Origin: Nageia nagi
Taxonomy: Eukaryota > Pinophyta
Length of the DNA stretch: 64,000 nt
Direction of reading: 5' to 3'
Assembly (NCBI GenBank): GCA_050084985.1
Contig: JBITNC010000001.1
Coordinates: forward strand, 27,342,001-27,406,000
Part shown: in pieces, positions 47,164-59,018 of the stretch
Layout: each line of letters begins with the position of its first letter
How positions within the stretch are numbered: the stretch's first letter is position 1
The notes under the pieces: model-generated
Database searches by the model: none
What the model was told of the DNA's origin: nothing
What the model saw: only the letters and a program-made list of their open reading frames with translations
Made by a program: the position numbers and the translations under genes

Positions 47164-49136
47164 TGTTGAACTATGCATGACACTAAGAGGGGGGTGAATC
47201 AGTGTTTTAATTTTAAAACTTTAAATCTAAAAACTTTAAATAGTGCAGTAGAGAAATAAAACCAAATAGAGCAAGCACACTAAGATAGCAAACACACAAC
47301 ACAAGATATAACGAGGTTCACCAATGTGGCTACATCTCGGAAAAGACTACTTGGACTTCAATCCAAATCTAGCCATTGTAAAGCACCAACTTTACATATA
47401 ATTTATCAGCACCAACTAAAAGGAGAACCAACCCCTAAGCTTTGCAGCACCCACTGCAAGGAGCACCAACTCCACTTGCCAAGCACCCACTTGATAGATT
47501 TAATAAGATGGAATGAAAGATTGATAACCAGTTACCCAAGACCGGAATGGTCTAGCTCAAAACTTTTCTCACAAAATACAATTTGAATCATATTCTATTT
47601 TTTTTATGCTCATGCCAATAGCTCTCAATTCATATGTAATTTGAAACCCCTTTTAATTTATACACATTTGCTTTGGATTCCTATCTACTGAAAAACGCTC
47701 AAAATCGGATCAAGAAACTGTTGCTCATATCACTGAAAGGGTTGTCGTTATTTTTCACCAAGAAAACTCCTCATATTCTGAATTAAAATTGATATGATTT
47801 ATACAAACATTTAGAACTTTCAACACTTATAGAATTATCAATAAAACATTCATTTTTGAGATATCCATTACTCATACATGCTTCACACACCTGTCAATAA
47901 CAAACTACACTGCCAAAACACAAACTCAAAAAAATCTAAATTTATTCAAACTGGTTGAAGATAATACCTCAAATGCACTCATAATGCATGTTCCATTCCC
48001 ATATGGCACAAAATGGTATGACAAATTTCACATAGATACAGAAAATACATTTCAAAGCTCGAATTTATCTTTTTATCTTCTCCTCTCTTGGTTTTTTTTA
48101 AAAAAGTGTCACATGATAAAAGAACTCTTGAGCCTTAAATAGAAGTGTGATAACTAAGATATAAAATAAAAGAAAAGAGCATTTTTTCAAACCATACACT
48201 CTATTCCTTTTTGCTTGTCACTTAAAACCATTGTCGGCCAAAACTGGAAAATTAAGAAAAAAAGCTCTAACAGATTTTTTGATGAGCTATAACTTCTTAT
48301 TGAGTGCACGGTTTAACATGAAATTTGGATCACATATTATTCATATAACAAAATACATTTTATCCAAATTTTAAGCTTTAACTCCTCATATTTTGCACAC
48401 AACACTTTTTGCAAAGTGGCCTCCGACACAGATTTCATAGGTATTTTGTTATGCTTGGATTTGTGCAAGTTATAGGTTCTCATAGTTCGAGGCCTCAAAT
48501 CAAGATGGTTAAAAAGAAAAAGTTGTTCATATCATCAAGTTTTACATGTAAAAACTTTGAAATTCTAAATTTGAATACTTTTAAAGCCCAAAACAACCAA
48601 CCTACTATTTCCAAAATTTATGCTCAAATAGTAAAAAGTTACGGAGGGGCATTTTGCAGCTTGTACCATTTCTTCTTCGATTATCATATTGCTATGAAAT
48701 TTGGACCACACCTTCTTGGTATATATTACTATATATGATTTAAATTTAAACCTCTTATTCATCACTATTTGCTTGCAATTCAAATTGTACGAAGCCAATT
48801 TTACATAAATTTTTGACTGCACCATAATCCACAAGAGTGCCCAAAACTGAACCAGCATGAAATTTGACCGTTCCAATGCTTCACACAAGTTTGTTATCAA
48901 CCCAAAAACTGATCCAAACCATCTCTTATTGTCCATCACCTTCCACTTGTAATTTGGCCCTCTTGACAACTTTTGGTACCTCATGATAACTTTTGGTCCC
49001 TTTATCGTTTTTGCATCCGACAACTTTGTAGATCTTGTCGATGTTATTTCTTTGACACATGCAACCATATGAACCTTATGCACATTGAGCTCATTGTTTT
49101 GACAATAATGACAACACTACTGCACCATAGTCAACA
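47164..49136 (-). repeat. copia-2 5' LTR (right)
   Basis: It is 1973 bp and homologous throughout to 39857-41831. In element sense it starts TGTTGACTATGG and ends ...CATAGTTCAACA. Confidence 0.94.
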
Positions 49137-49141
49137 ACAAG
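49137..49141. repeat. Target site duplication (right) of copia-2
   Basis: acaag, matching 39852-39856. Confidence 0.93.
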
Positions 49142-49440
49142 ATCTGCTCCATAGGAGGGAGAGGATAATTATCTTTAAGGGACACTTTATTCAAATTTCT
49201 AAAATCAACACAGAGTCTAATTTATTCACTTTTCTTTCTAACAAGAACTAGATTTTCAACCCAAGAAGAATGCTTGATAGGATAAATAATTTTTGAATAA
49301 GAAGCTTGATTAACTCTTGCTTCATAGCTTCTTCTATTTTTGGATTGACTAGTCTCTATTTTTACCTATATGGTTTGACTTCTGGTTCAAGCTCATTTGT
49401 GTGTTGGATGACATCTTTTTCATATATCTTAATATCATCA
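49142..49440 (-). pseudogene. gypsy-A reverse transcriptase, N-terminal piece
   Basis: Minus-strand reading gives DIKIYEKDVIQH, EEAMKQELIKLL, NLVLVRKK, CVDFRNLNKVSLKDNYPLP and MEQIL, then breaks at the copia-2 insertion. The R-x-x-x-N-P-K block upstream is intact. Stops occur (for example after RKKSE). The pattern matches a plant Tat-type pol in which an RNase H precedes RT. Confidence 0.85.
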
Positions 49441-49739
49441 TAAGTTTGAGCAATTACTTAGAAAAAATTATGATAAATCTAAGGTATAACACCCTTTTCT
49501 TTATTCCAACACTCGAAACCAACTTTTATATACTTCCTTGGTTCTACTTCTAGCTCAACATAATTCTCCTTTAGGATGACCAAAGATAGCCTTTAGGATG
49601 TCTTCTGAATTAAATAGTCTCTTAAAAGAGAGTAATCCTTTTGGTATAACATTTTTTTGAGTTGAATGACATCTGATTCTTGGAAATAATTAGGCATTTC
49701 TTGAGTATCAAAAGTGTAAGCCACTACTTCATCTAGAGG

Positions 49740-50290
49740 AAGTTTACAATATGCTCATCGAAGTTAAATACTTGTCAAAAGTTTGTAGCATCTAGTACTA
49801 AAGGCCTACACTGAACTTTGACTCCAAGAGCTTCTCTTTTATAATGAGTAAGATTATATCATACCCCTCTTCCAGTAAGTGCATTAGCTATTTGGTTGTG
49901 CATTCTAGGAATAGATATAAAATTAATAGCCAAAAATGACTCTAATAAATTGCACACTTTGTTCCTATAGTCCTTTAGATAATGATATTTTGCATTGATC
50001 TAATTTCTAACTTGCTTGATGACCAATTCAAAATCACCATGGATAATTAAGCATCTGATGCCTATAATGATTGCTTTAGATAACCCTAAATAAAGGGCTT
50101 CATACTTAGCAACATTATTTGTACAAATCCATATGAATCAAAAAGAGAATGTTTTAGTAATTCCTTAGGATATTTGAGGACCACTCTAGCTCAACATCCA
50201 TATCTACATTAGGAACCATCAAAATACATTATCCATACCTCATGTTCTTTATCAATAGTAACTAAGATTGGCTGAGCTTTCTATATAGAT
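49740..50290 (-). pseudogene. gypsy-A additional RNase H located upstream of RT
   Basis: Minus-strand frames give WIMYFDGS, a GVVLKYPKELL-like strand, a VAKYEALYLGL block (in relatives N-N-x-A-E-Y-E-A-L), IIHGDFELVIKQVR, YRNKVCNLLESF and IPRMHNQIANAL. These are the D, E, D and final H/D-x-A blocks of the additional RNase H of Tat elements. It sits between protease and RT, not after the native RNase H as in gypsy-B. Stops and shifts break it. Confidence 0.78.
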
Positions 50291-50518
50291 AATAATTTCC
50301 CATGCCAGCATCTGTGACCTAATAATTTAGATCATTTTTTGAAATAATTTTTGTTGTTAATAGTGATTCCCTTAGTGTGTCACTTTCAAATACCTCCACT
50401 AGATGTAGATCATTCAGACAGCTTTGTTCATTGATCCTTTTGAGATGAACAGTTTTGGTGCTTTCATTCAGAATCTTTACCTATTTGTTTTGGAAAGGAA
50501 TTAGAAGATGAATGTAGT

Positions 50519-50884
50519 CTAAAGTAGGTATCCTCCCAATTTAGCAATAAATTCTTTGAAAAGACATATTTTGAATAAAGGTGGAAGATCAACTACAATA
50601 ATATCTTGGATAACATGAATATCAGGGAAGGCATTCATGGTTATTTGACCACCTTTTACACTACCAACTACATCTACTAAAGAAGAATTTGATTGTACAA
50701 CACCATCAATATATCTTGTAATATAGAACTTCATTTCATCTGCAACAACTTTAGGGATAACAATTATTATAGCTTTAGTATCAATCATACAATTGTTCAC
50801 TACTCGACCTTCTAGTCTTAGAGATAAATAGAAAGGTGGGGGTCTTATTATACCTATTGGAGATGGAGGGATAACTTTAGACAT
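50519..50884 (-). pseudogene. gypsy-A aspartic protease
   Basis: The 121-codon frame has PPFYLSLRLEGRVVNNCMID, where D-T-K replaces the catalytic D-S/T-G, then VIPKVVADEM and DIIVVDLPP, typical of plant gypsy retropepsins. The damaged active site means no activity in this copy. Confidence 0.8.
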
Positions 50885-50899
50885 TTATAGATAGGATTC

Positions 50900-52544
50900 T
50901 CTTCATTTTCCCTCTTTTTACTATTTATTAACTTCAAAGCTTCTTGTAAAAGATCTAATTAACCTAGTATCTTTAATGCATCAAACATAGTTATCTTAGA
51001 AGGAGTTTTCTTTAATTCTTCCACACTATTGTATGGAGCATATGGGATGGAATTACTTAGTTCTACTTGTTGATGTGTTTTTGAAATGTTAAGTACCCTT
51101 TTCTTTATGATAATCTATGATGAAAGGATATCTCAACATACTAGGTCTTTCTTTCTTCAAGACTTCTTTTCTAGTTGCAATGGAGTTTGTTTCACTTGGG
51201 CCATTAGTACCAAGATTTAATGGAATAGTACCTAGATTAAATGGAACTTGATGATATTGATTTTAAGACTTAGTTAAGGGAGCCTTAGCTTTCTTAGGCT
51301 TAGGTTGTGCTTGAGTGGAGGCTTGATATTATTGAGTGGCTTGAGGTTACTATGGAACTATTGAAGAAGTTGCTCTAGTTTGAGCATAATTTGCTTGTTC
51401 TCTAGCATATCTCAAAAGCCAAAAGTTCACCATTGTGAGATCAATAGTAGGATCTAACATAGTTTCTACCATCTGGTCATAATGTAAGCTAAAATATTAG
51501 TGCTAATACACCACACATGAATCTAAAAAATGAGAAGCTGAATATGATGGACACCATTTTGTAATGCCCAAAGCAACACTATTTGTAGAATTAGTCATAA
51601 CAATATTCTTAATTATTTTATAAAAATTTGTCTATTCTAGCTAGTTGACATTAGGCTAGAATCTTGGTTGATACATATTATCATATCTTCTATAATTAAA
51701 ACCATGATTTTATCTTTCTTATAGAGTGAGCTTATTGGTTAAATTTTTGATAGTTACCTCCAATTACTTTATTCTTTCCTCTTCTTGAGATTTAGGTTTA
51801 GTACTAGTCTTTATGGATGCAAGAGCAAGTAATGCTAGTAACTAATTTAGGATAATAGGATTGGGAGGAGGTGGTAAGGCTAGAACTCTAGGGTGACCTA
51901 TTTATGGAGCTTATTTGAGAGGTAAATTTGGAAATACAGGCATAATTATTTTGGGCTACATTTTATCAAAGGATACTAGAGTATGTTTTATAGCTTTTGG
52001 TATTTGATAAACATCTAAGAATGTATCTTCTAACATAACAATAATCATATTAAGGTCAAGAAGAAAATCTTTCCTGTAATACACCAAAGTTTATGCATTT
52101 GTTGGTCTAATCCTTGTTGGTATGGACTTCCATGTTCTTTCAAATTTGATATTAAAATCATCAATGGATACATAAGGATGTCTTTTGATACATGTTATGA
52201 GGCTAAAAAATGTGCTATCATCACCATCTATAGCAAATCTTTTAATTAATGCTTGACATAACTCTCCTCATGAATTTATAGATTGGGAGGTAAGAGTTTT
52301 GAACCATTCAACTACTTTGCCTTCAAAAGAGTGTGATAGTAGTTTAGTCATCATAGTTTCATCAGCAATATCAATGCTTAAAGATAATAAAGATACATCT
52401 TGATAATGTTCATATGGTATATTTTCAAATCCATCATACTTAGGAAAAACTTTGAAAGCTACTTGAGATATAGGAGGTGAATTAGCAGCTACAACCAAAG
52501 GATGACTATTATTCCAAGTAGAAAAATCTATTATTTGAGCCATA
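50900..52544 (-). pseudogene. gypsy-A gag (left unit)
   Basis: The start is probably the ATG at 52544 (MAQIIDFSTWNNSHP); the open frame 52268-52636 extends upstream of it. The capsid region has FKVFPKYDGFENI-type sequence, LLSHSFEGKVVEWF and LIKRFAIDGDDSTFF. A Pro/Gln-rich tract lies near 51250-51350. No clear zinc knuckle is left; a YSASHFLDSC stretch near 51530 may be its remnant. Many stops interrupt the second half. Confidence 0.75.
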
Positions 52545-52894
52545 CTTGGAGAATATGTAGGAGACAAAAGATTTTCTAAGAATAAGTCAAATGTAACTAA
52601 TAGAGGGGTTACCCTAAAAGGGACCAAAGGATACACAACCTAACAAATCTTTCACCTAATCCTCCTATGAGGAACTGATATCTCTTGAAATCTAGGCTAT
52701 TTAAAGGAATTCTGGTACTACTTCTAGTTAGTCTACATTTTGGAGGTGCCAAGGGTCAAAACATGGACTAGTTGATAGCAAAGTTGTTAATAAGGTTAAA
52801 AGAACCTTATATATTGAAGGATTTAATTGATAGCCCATCATATGAGGCTATTAGGCCTAATAATGCTCGCTAAATATGGAATTTAGCCAATCAT

Positions 52895-52912
52895 GTCCCA
52901 TCAAGCATGCCA
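52895..52912 (-). promoter_or_regulatory. Degenerate primer binding site, left unit of gypsy-A
   Basis: The minus strand reads TTTTTGGCATGCTTGATGGGAC. It resembles the Tat-type site TGGCGCCGTTGCCGGGGAC with several changes at CG positions. Confidence 0.5.
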
Positions 52913-52929
52913 AAAATAGAACTGGCTAT

Positions 52930-54947
52930 TATTGATCGATATAGCATAACCTCAAAGGGTTTGGTCTAGTTGTTTTCTCCACTACCCATAATGGTAGGTT
53001 CCTTCAAAGAGTAGAAGGTGGTGGGGATGTGCTCGTGTTGGTTTTCTACTCAATCTCCAATTTATAGGTCAGTTCCTATCTATATTCAAGGTTAAAAGTA
53101 ATAGGAAAGAAATAAAAGGATAAAGAGTTATAGAAAAGAGATAAGTAAATGAATAGCTAAAATAATAAATGTACAATCCAAGCATTGTAGCATAGGTAGT
53201 AATCCATAGCCAAGATTAAGAATAGCAAACTATCTCACACTTGGGGTCTCACAATCACAACACACAGCCATAATTTGAAGAAAATATTTCACACATAACA
53301 TCCATAAAAGTAATAAATAGCCACTTTGTTGCAAGAGGGAAAGGCATTATCTATTTGTATTATCATATATGAATAGCTCTTACAGATTTGGGCAAATTTG
53401 CTAAAATATTTGACCTTTTTGATTTCTAAAAGCTAGCTATTTATACAACTCCCCCTTCTTAGGTGGTTAGGTTTCATTAATATACATAATTGTTAGTATT
53501 GAATGAAACAACTAAAAGAGCACTATTTACATAAATGCTACAAGTCTACTAGATTGCATAGTAAATAAGTACTAATCAACATGACTATCTAGAAATTTGT
53601 AATTTTTGAACAACCATGTCCATAGAGCTGCAATCCTTTTGACATGCCATTGACTACTCCTTTTTTGATTTTATAGCTGATTAAAGATAGCACTATATCT
53701 AATTGAGTAATTATTTGATTACACATTGATGGGTGTGATTTGGTACTACACTCTATCATCTATTATCTACTTCTTCACAATCTTTATTATCTCTACTATA
53801 TATGTTAGTAATAAGAGTAATGGTGGTTGATAGACATTATGTTAACTTAGTTCAAGGAAAAACTAACATTGTTATGTGGAAATGAGAAGTGTTTTTGGGT
53901 GTTCCTTCTTATGCATTACTCTTATATTTGCTTGGTAGGTTCTTATTATATGTTCTTCTTCTAGGATATATTAATGATTTGGTTCTTTTGGGACTCGTTA
54001 ATTTGTATCAAAAAATATGATGTCATCCCTTAAAATCGATGAGCTCTATTGATGTTCTTCTTTTGAGCTCTATTGATGATCTGGTTCTTTCAATACTTGT
54101 TGATTTTGATCAAAAAATATGACATCATCTATCAAAATCAATGGGCTCTATTGATTTTCTTCACAAATTTGCACCCATTGCTGCTTGTTATGTGACCCAT
54201 TGATTTTGATCAAAAACTATGATATCATCTCATAGAATTGATGGGCTCTATTGATATTTTGGCTCTTCTAGGACCCACTAATTTTGATAAAAAAATGACT
54301 TCATATTTTAGAATTAGTAGACTTTATTGATATTCTTCAAAAATTTGCACCTACCATTGCTTGCTCCAAGACCCGTTGATTTTGATCAAAAACTATGACA
54401 TCATCTTTCAAAATCGATGGGCTCTATTGATGTTCTTCAAAAATCTACACTTGAATTCATGTAAGTCTTGGACACTTGTGTCAATAATTCTTGGAGACCC
54501 TAAGGTAATAAATATAATTCCTAAATAGTCTTATATACATGACTCTTGGGTATGCTATACAATCCTCTTAGATACTTTGAAGAAGATGACATAACTCTTA
54601 GGTTCTTTTAACTCTTGAGCACTAAATAATAAAAGAATAAAGAATAACATAGCTCCTATTGACATAACTCTTGGGTATTCTTATTCACATAATTCTTAGG
54701 CACTAAGAAAATAATATGACTCCCAGGTACTCTTATATACATAACTTCTGACACTTTAAGGGAAAGAAATGAGAAGAGAAGGGATTAACAAGAATGAAAG
54801 AATACAAAAATTTACAACTCTTGAAGACTCTAAGAGAATAACATCCCTCCCAGACACTCTTATATACATAACTTCTAAGCACTAAAGAATAGAGAATAAA
54901 TATTAATAGAATTACCTTGATTTAGAGTGTAATTTTAAAATAATACA
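52930..54947 (-). repeat. gypsy-A middle LTR (shared by both units)
   Basis: It is about 2018 bp. In element sense it starts TGTATTATTTTAAAATTAC at 54947. It has lost about 50-60 bp relative to the outer LTRs near 53886 (the stretch tgatgt-aacacattaa of the others is missing). Confidence 0.85.
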
Positions 54948-57900
54948 ATCTTTTGGTGGCTCTTTGGGGCCTCTATCTACTGGAGAATAGAACCCTTTAA
55001 TTATAGCTTTTAATGGCTTATCCAGAAATGGACTTGGTTGAGGTCTCAATTGCTACCATTAGTTCTAGTGGAAGTAATGGCTATATCTTTTTTATTTAGA
55101 TCACTTAGATCTTTATAATCAATCTATGATAAGATAGGGGATGCCTTAATCATTTTTGTATCTACTTTAAACCCTATCATAATATTGTTCACCCTTCCAG
55201 CATGTAAGAATTTTGTAATTGCCTTCTAAGCTAACTCACTTATTTGTTGCAAATTTGAGATTTATTTCTTAATTAAAGATTATTCAAGGAACTAAATGGT
55301 ATTTCTACCCAATTGGCAACTACCATGTACATTCTACTCTTCCCACAATTTGGGATCCTTCATCTCAATCAAAGAATTAAAGAATTTGTTAATAAATCCT
55401 AGCTCTATTATGAGTTGGTGCTTATTAATTTCCATGTTGAACACCAAATTTTGGAGTTTACAAATATCTCAGATCCTCCTTTAATACAATTATTTTGGCT
55501 TGTAAGAGATTGTTGCTATATCTTTTTCAGTCAAAATTCTTAGATAGGTCTACATTCTTTCTAATATTACCCTAGGTGTATCCAAAGCTAGCTTATGGAG
55601 AGCATTTTAAGCATAGAACTCCTTGATCACTTCTATAGTTTCTTCCTTTAGCAAATGTAAGTGTGATAATGTTACCATTATGTCTTCCACTTGATCCACG
55701 AAGGATTTTCTAAAATTTTCATGAGCAATAACAACTTTGCATTATCATTAAATAAAACTTTATTTGTTACAATTGCATTTTGTAGCTCAACCTCAACCTT
55801 CTTAACCTTCTGAGCATCAATGATTGTAGCTTGAGCTTTGAGATCTTCTATTATTTTATTTGCAACATCAAGCTTAGCTTTCATTATTTTTATGCTCTTT
55901 TCAAACTCTAAGTTTTGCTTATCAAGCCTTGTAATCAATTCTTTATTTTTATTCTGCAACCCAGCTACTATTTTATCTTTAAGGGAGCAATCTTTGTTAT
56001 ACTAATCTATTTCCTTATTCAATTTTTCTATTTTTATCTCCATTACTTAAAGACTCTTATTAGCTATCATTGAAGTATTTACAAAAAAATTGGCTATCAT
56101 TGAAGTATTTACAAACAAACTAGACTCATCAATTGCTGGTGCACTCTACATATTTACATCTATTATAGCCATGGGAGTAATATCTAGCTACCCTTGTTTG
56201 AAATGCATCTCTGCTATTTTAATATCTTTTATCTTTATTACCTTGCTCAAAATTCTTGATTATTACTTAGGAAGCATAGGAGACTTATTAATAAAAGTTT
56301 CTCAATCAATAGGATCTACAATTTATGTAAAAAAAATTGACTTTATTTTCTCTTGAAAGGCTATAGGAATTAAAGAATGGGTAGTAATAATTCCACCTAA
56401 AATATGTGTCTCAACTTGTTGAATAGGCTATGATTATTGAGAGCATGTTGAGTGCTGAACTTCTAGTTTTGGCTCTGCTTCTTCCATGACTTCATCTTGT
56501 CCCTTAGTCTTATTCATTGGGCTAGAGTATTTCTTTTTCCTAGGTTCATCATCATCATCACCATCTCCTAGTCCTCCTCCAGGTGCAACTACTACAAATC
56601 TACTAACTTCAAGCATGCTTCCCTTGCCTTATTGAATTTGGCTTTATTCCTCTTCTAGGGTTTGTGTTTTTCTTATGCCTAGGCTTCTTTTGCAACACTA
56701 GTATCTATATCTTGAGGCTCTCTAAACTCTTTTGTATCAAAAATTTCTATCTCTTTTACCACCACCTTTGGAACTTCTTCTATTTCCTCTAAAGGTGAAG
56801 GTACATTCATTTGTGAGTATGACCTTGTTGTAGTGGAATGAGGATTCTTTGCAATCTTTTGTTCGTTCTCCAAGAGTTGTTATCTCTGAGCTAGGGTTTG
56901 TATTTTCCTTTTATTTTTTGGAGAAGGCTCCTAAGAAGAGGTGGTAGTGTTTGAAGGGTCTTTCTCTCCCTTCTTTGAAATTTCAACCATGCTAGATGGT
57001 TGTCCTATCTATATTAGCCTTAACCTTTAGCAAGTTTTCCTTGAAAATGAGGAGAAAGTGGCTATCCCAACTCTCGTAAAGGATCTTTGCTATACTCAAC
57101 CTTCTAGTACTTATCATATTTGAATTTTTTAAATAATTCACTCTTACTGTGGTGAATTTTTGTTGTGTACCTAAATCTAATTTTGTAAAATAATAAATTT
57201 TATTGGTATTGCACCCAAGATTTGCTAATTGGGTGAGGACCTTTGGGTTGAGGATAAAATATTATCTCTTATTTTCCCAGTTTCTATACTTCTTTATTCC
57301 TTTAAGGGCCATCTAGGCTTTATTTAGGGGTATAAATTCCCAATTAGGGCACATTTCTACTTCTTACTCAATTTTATTTACAAAATATTCTATATGGGGC
57401 CTACTATTGTGGATAAATGCTAGATGTTTTTTTCTTGACTTTATTATTTGGGTCATCTCTCATGACGAGTCATACATCCATGTAGCTTCCACCATATCTA
57501 ATTTGAAATTTTGTATAATGAATTAGGCTATACTATCTTTACATCCTATTTCTAAAAGAGTAAAATTCTTAGTAGAAGCTAGTATATCTACAATAGAATT
57601 AAAGTTACCTCCAAACCCGTATTTGATCTCTATAGTACAAATCTATCTTCCCATGTTTATTGAATATAATTGAGGGGTTACATATTTAGGTAATAAGAAG
57701 GGTCTCTCAAAATACCCATACCTAATTATCATGGTGCAGCTTTTCAAGAAGTACCAATCATCAATTTTATTTCCTCCTTGCAGCTCCCTCATTATGCTTT
57801 GGTTTAGTCTATTGGGGAGTTTTTCAATCAAAATTTTTACTACTATTACATAGAACTTATCCATAAATTTGTAGTAAGATCCATGCAACTTGGTCAAAAT

Positions 57901-58530
57901 TGGTACCATTAGGTCAATTGGTATTGATGCAGCATTGGAACTAATTGACTCAATTGGGAGCCCTACCTTTATGAGTTTATCTAGATTTTTATGGGCAAAG
58001 AGCCACCAAATATATGAGGAGTGTCTAAAGTCTAACTTCTCAATTTTAAATGGAAACCTCTTTATTTCACCAGTTATGAAAGCTAGAAAGTCATAGAAGA
58101 TGTGAGCCTCTAAAATGTTATAAGCCATATGCACCATGGCTTCATCTACTTCAATTTAGGTCTTCTTTACCATAATAACTTTCAATGCTTGCAACACTTT
58201 CTTATCCTTCTTTCTTTTAAAAATATCTATTTAGTAACTTGGTAAGAGTTTGGCTTTCCTACTATCTTGGTATCTTGCACCGATCTAGCTCACAATTTCA
58301 TCTTGATTGACATAAAAGTCATGCTTCTCATTTTTCAAATCAATTTATTTCTTAATATGGAAAGTTCAATCCATTGGAATAGCAAATGCTTGGACTATGG
58401 AGTCAAGAGAGTAATCCAATACTGCTTCAAACTTAGGCTCAAATGTATCTCCCTCTTCTATGCTTTTGAACATTCCTATTTGGTAACCCTTTTAGTGATG
58501 CTTATGTGCCAAGGAGTATAAGAGCTTAGG
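54948..58530 (-). pseudogene. gypsy-A accessory ORF, right-unit copy (5'-truncated)
   Basis: It is homologous to 31587-36734 minus the solo-LTR-like insertion. The best open pieces are 57643-58137 (MVHMAYNILEAHIFYDFLAF, HSSYIWWLFAHKNLDKLIK, IDDWYFLKSCTMIIRYGYF) and 55678-55959, a clear coiled coil (NKELITRLDKQNLEFEKSIK). The N-terminal part, integrase, RT, protease and most of gag are gone; at about 58530 the sequence jumps to the start of gag. The function of this protein family is unknown to me. Confidence 0.65.
56061..56113. repeat. ~30-bp tandem duplication in the right-unit accessory ORF
   Basis: The segment gctatcattgaagtatttacaaa occurs at 56063 and 56092, while the left unit has only one copy. 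Confidence 0.85.
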
Positions 58531-58630
58531 GCAAAACTTTGAAAGTTGCTCAAGGTATAGGAGGTGAATTAGCAACTAAAACCAAAGGATGACTATTATT
58601 CCAGGTAGGAAAAGCTACTAGTTGAGCCAT
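58531..58630 (-). pseudogene. gypsy-A gag N-terminal stub (right unit)
   Basis: The ATG at 58630 corresponds to that at 52544, and about 33 codons of gag remain before the deletion junction. The upstream leader to the primer site is homologous to the left unit. Confidence 0.75.
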
Positions 58631-58983
58631 ACTTAGAGAATATGTAGGAGATAAAGGATTTTCTAGGAACGAGTCAAATGTAACTGATAGAGGGGTTTCC
58701 CTTAAAGGGACCAAAGGAGACACAATCCAACAAATATTTCACCTAGTCCTCCTATGAGGAACTAATAGCTCTTAAAATCTAGGCCATCTAAGGGAATTTC
58801 TAGCACTACTTTTAGTTAGTCTATGTTCTGGAGGTGCCAAGGTTCAAAACATGGATTGGTTGATAGTAAAGTCACCAATACAGTTAAAAGAACCTTATAA
58901 TCTTGAAGGATTTAATTGATAACCCACCAAATGAAGCTATCAAGCCCAACAACACTTGCTAAATATGGAATTTAGCTACTTAT

Positions 58984-59001
58984 GTCCCACTAGGCATGCT
59001 A
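58984..59001 (-). promoter_or_regulatory. Degenerate primer binding site, right unit of gypsy-A
   Basis: The minus strand reads TAGCATGCCTAGTGGGAC, the counterpart of 52895-52912. Confidence 0.5.
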
Positions 59002-59018
59002 AAAATGGAACTAGCTAC

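Larger units (their letters stand above)
39857..49136 (-). mobile_element. Complete Ty1/copia element copia-2 nested in gypsy-A RT
   Basis: The element is 9280 bp with LTRs of about 1.97 kb, a perfect 5-bp duplication (acaag), an initiator-Met primer site and a polypurine tract. Order on the minus strand is gag, protease, integrase, RT, RNase H. All coding regions carry stops or shifts. The first ~370 bp of the two LTRs differ by eye about once every 15-20 bases, so it is much older than the gag-only element. Protein sequence is close to copia-1. Confidence 0.95.
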
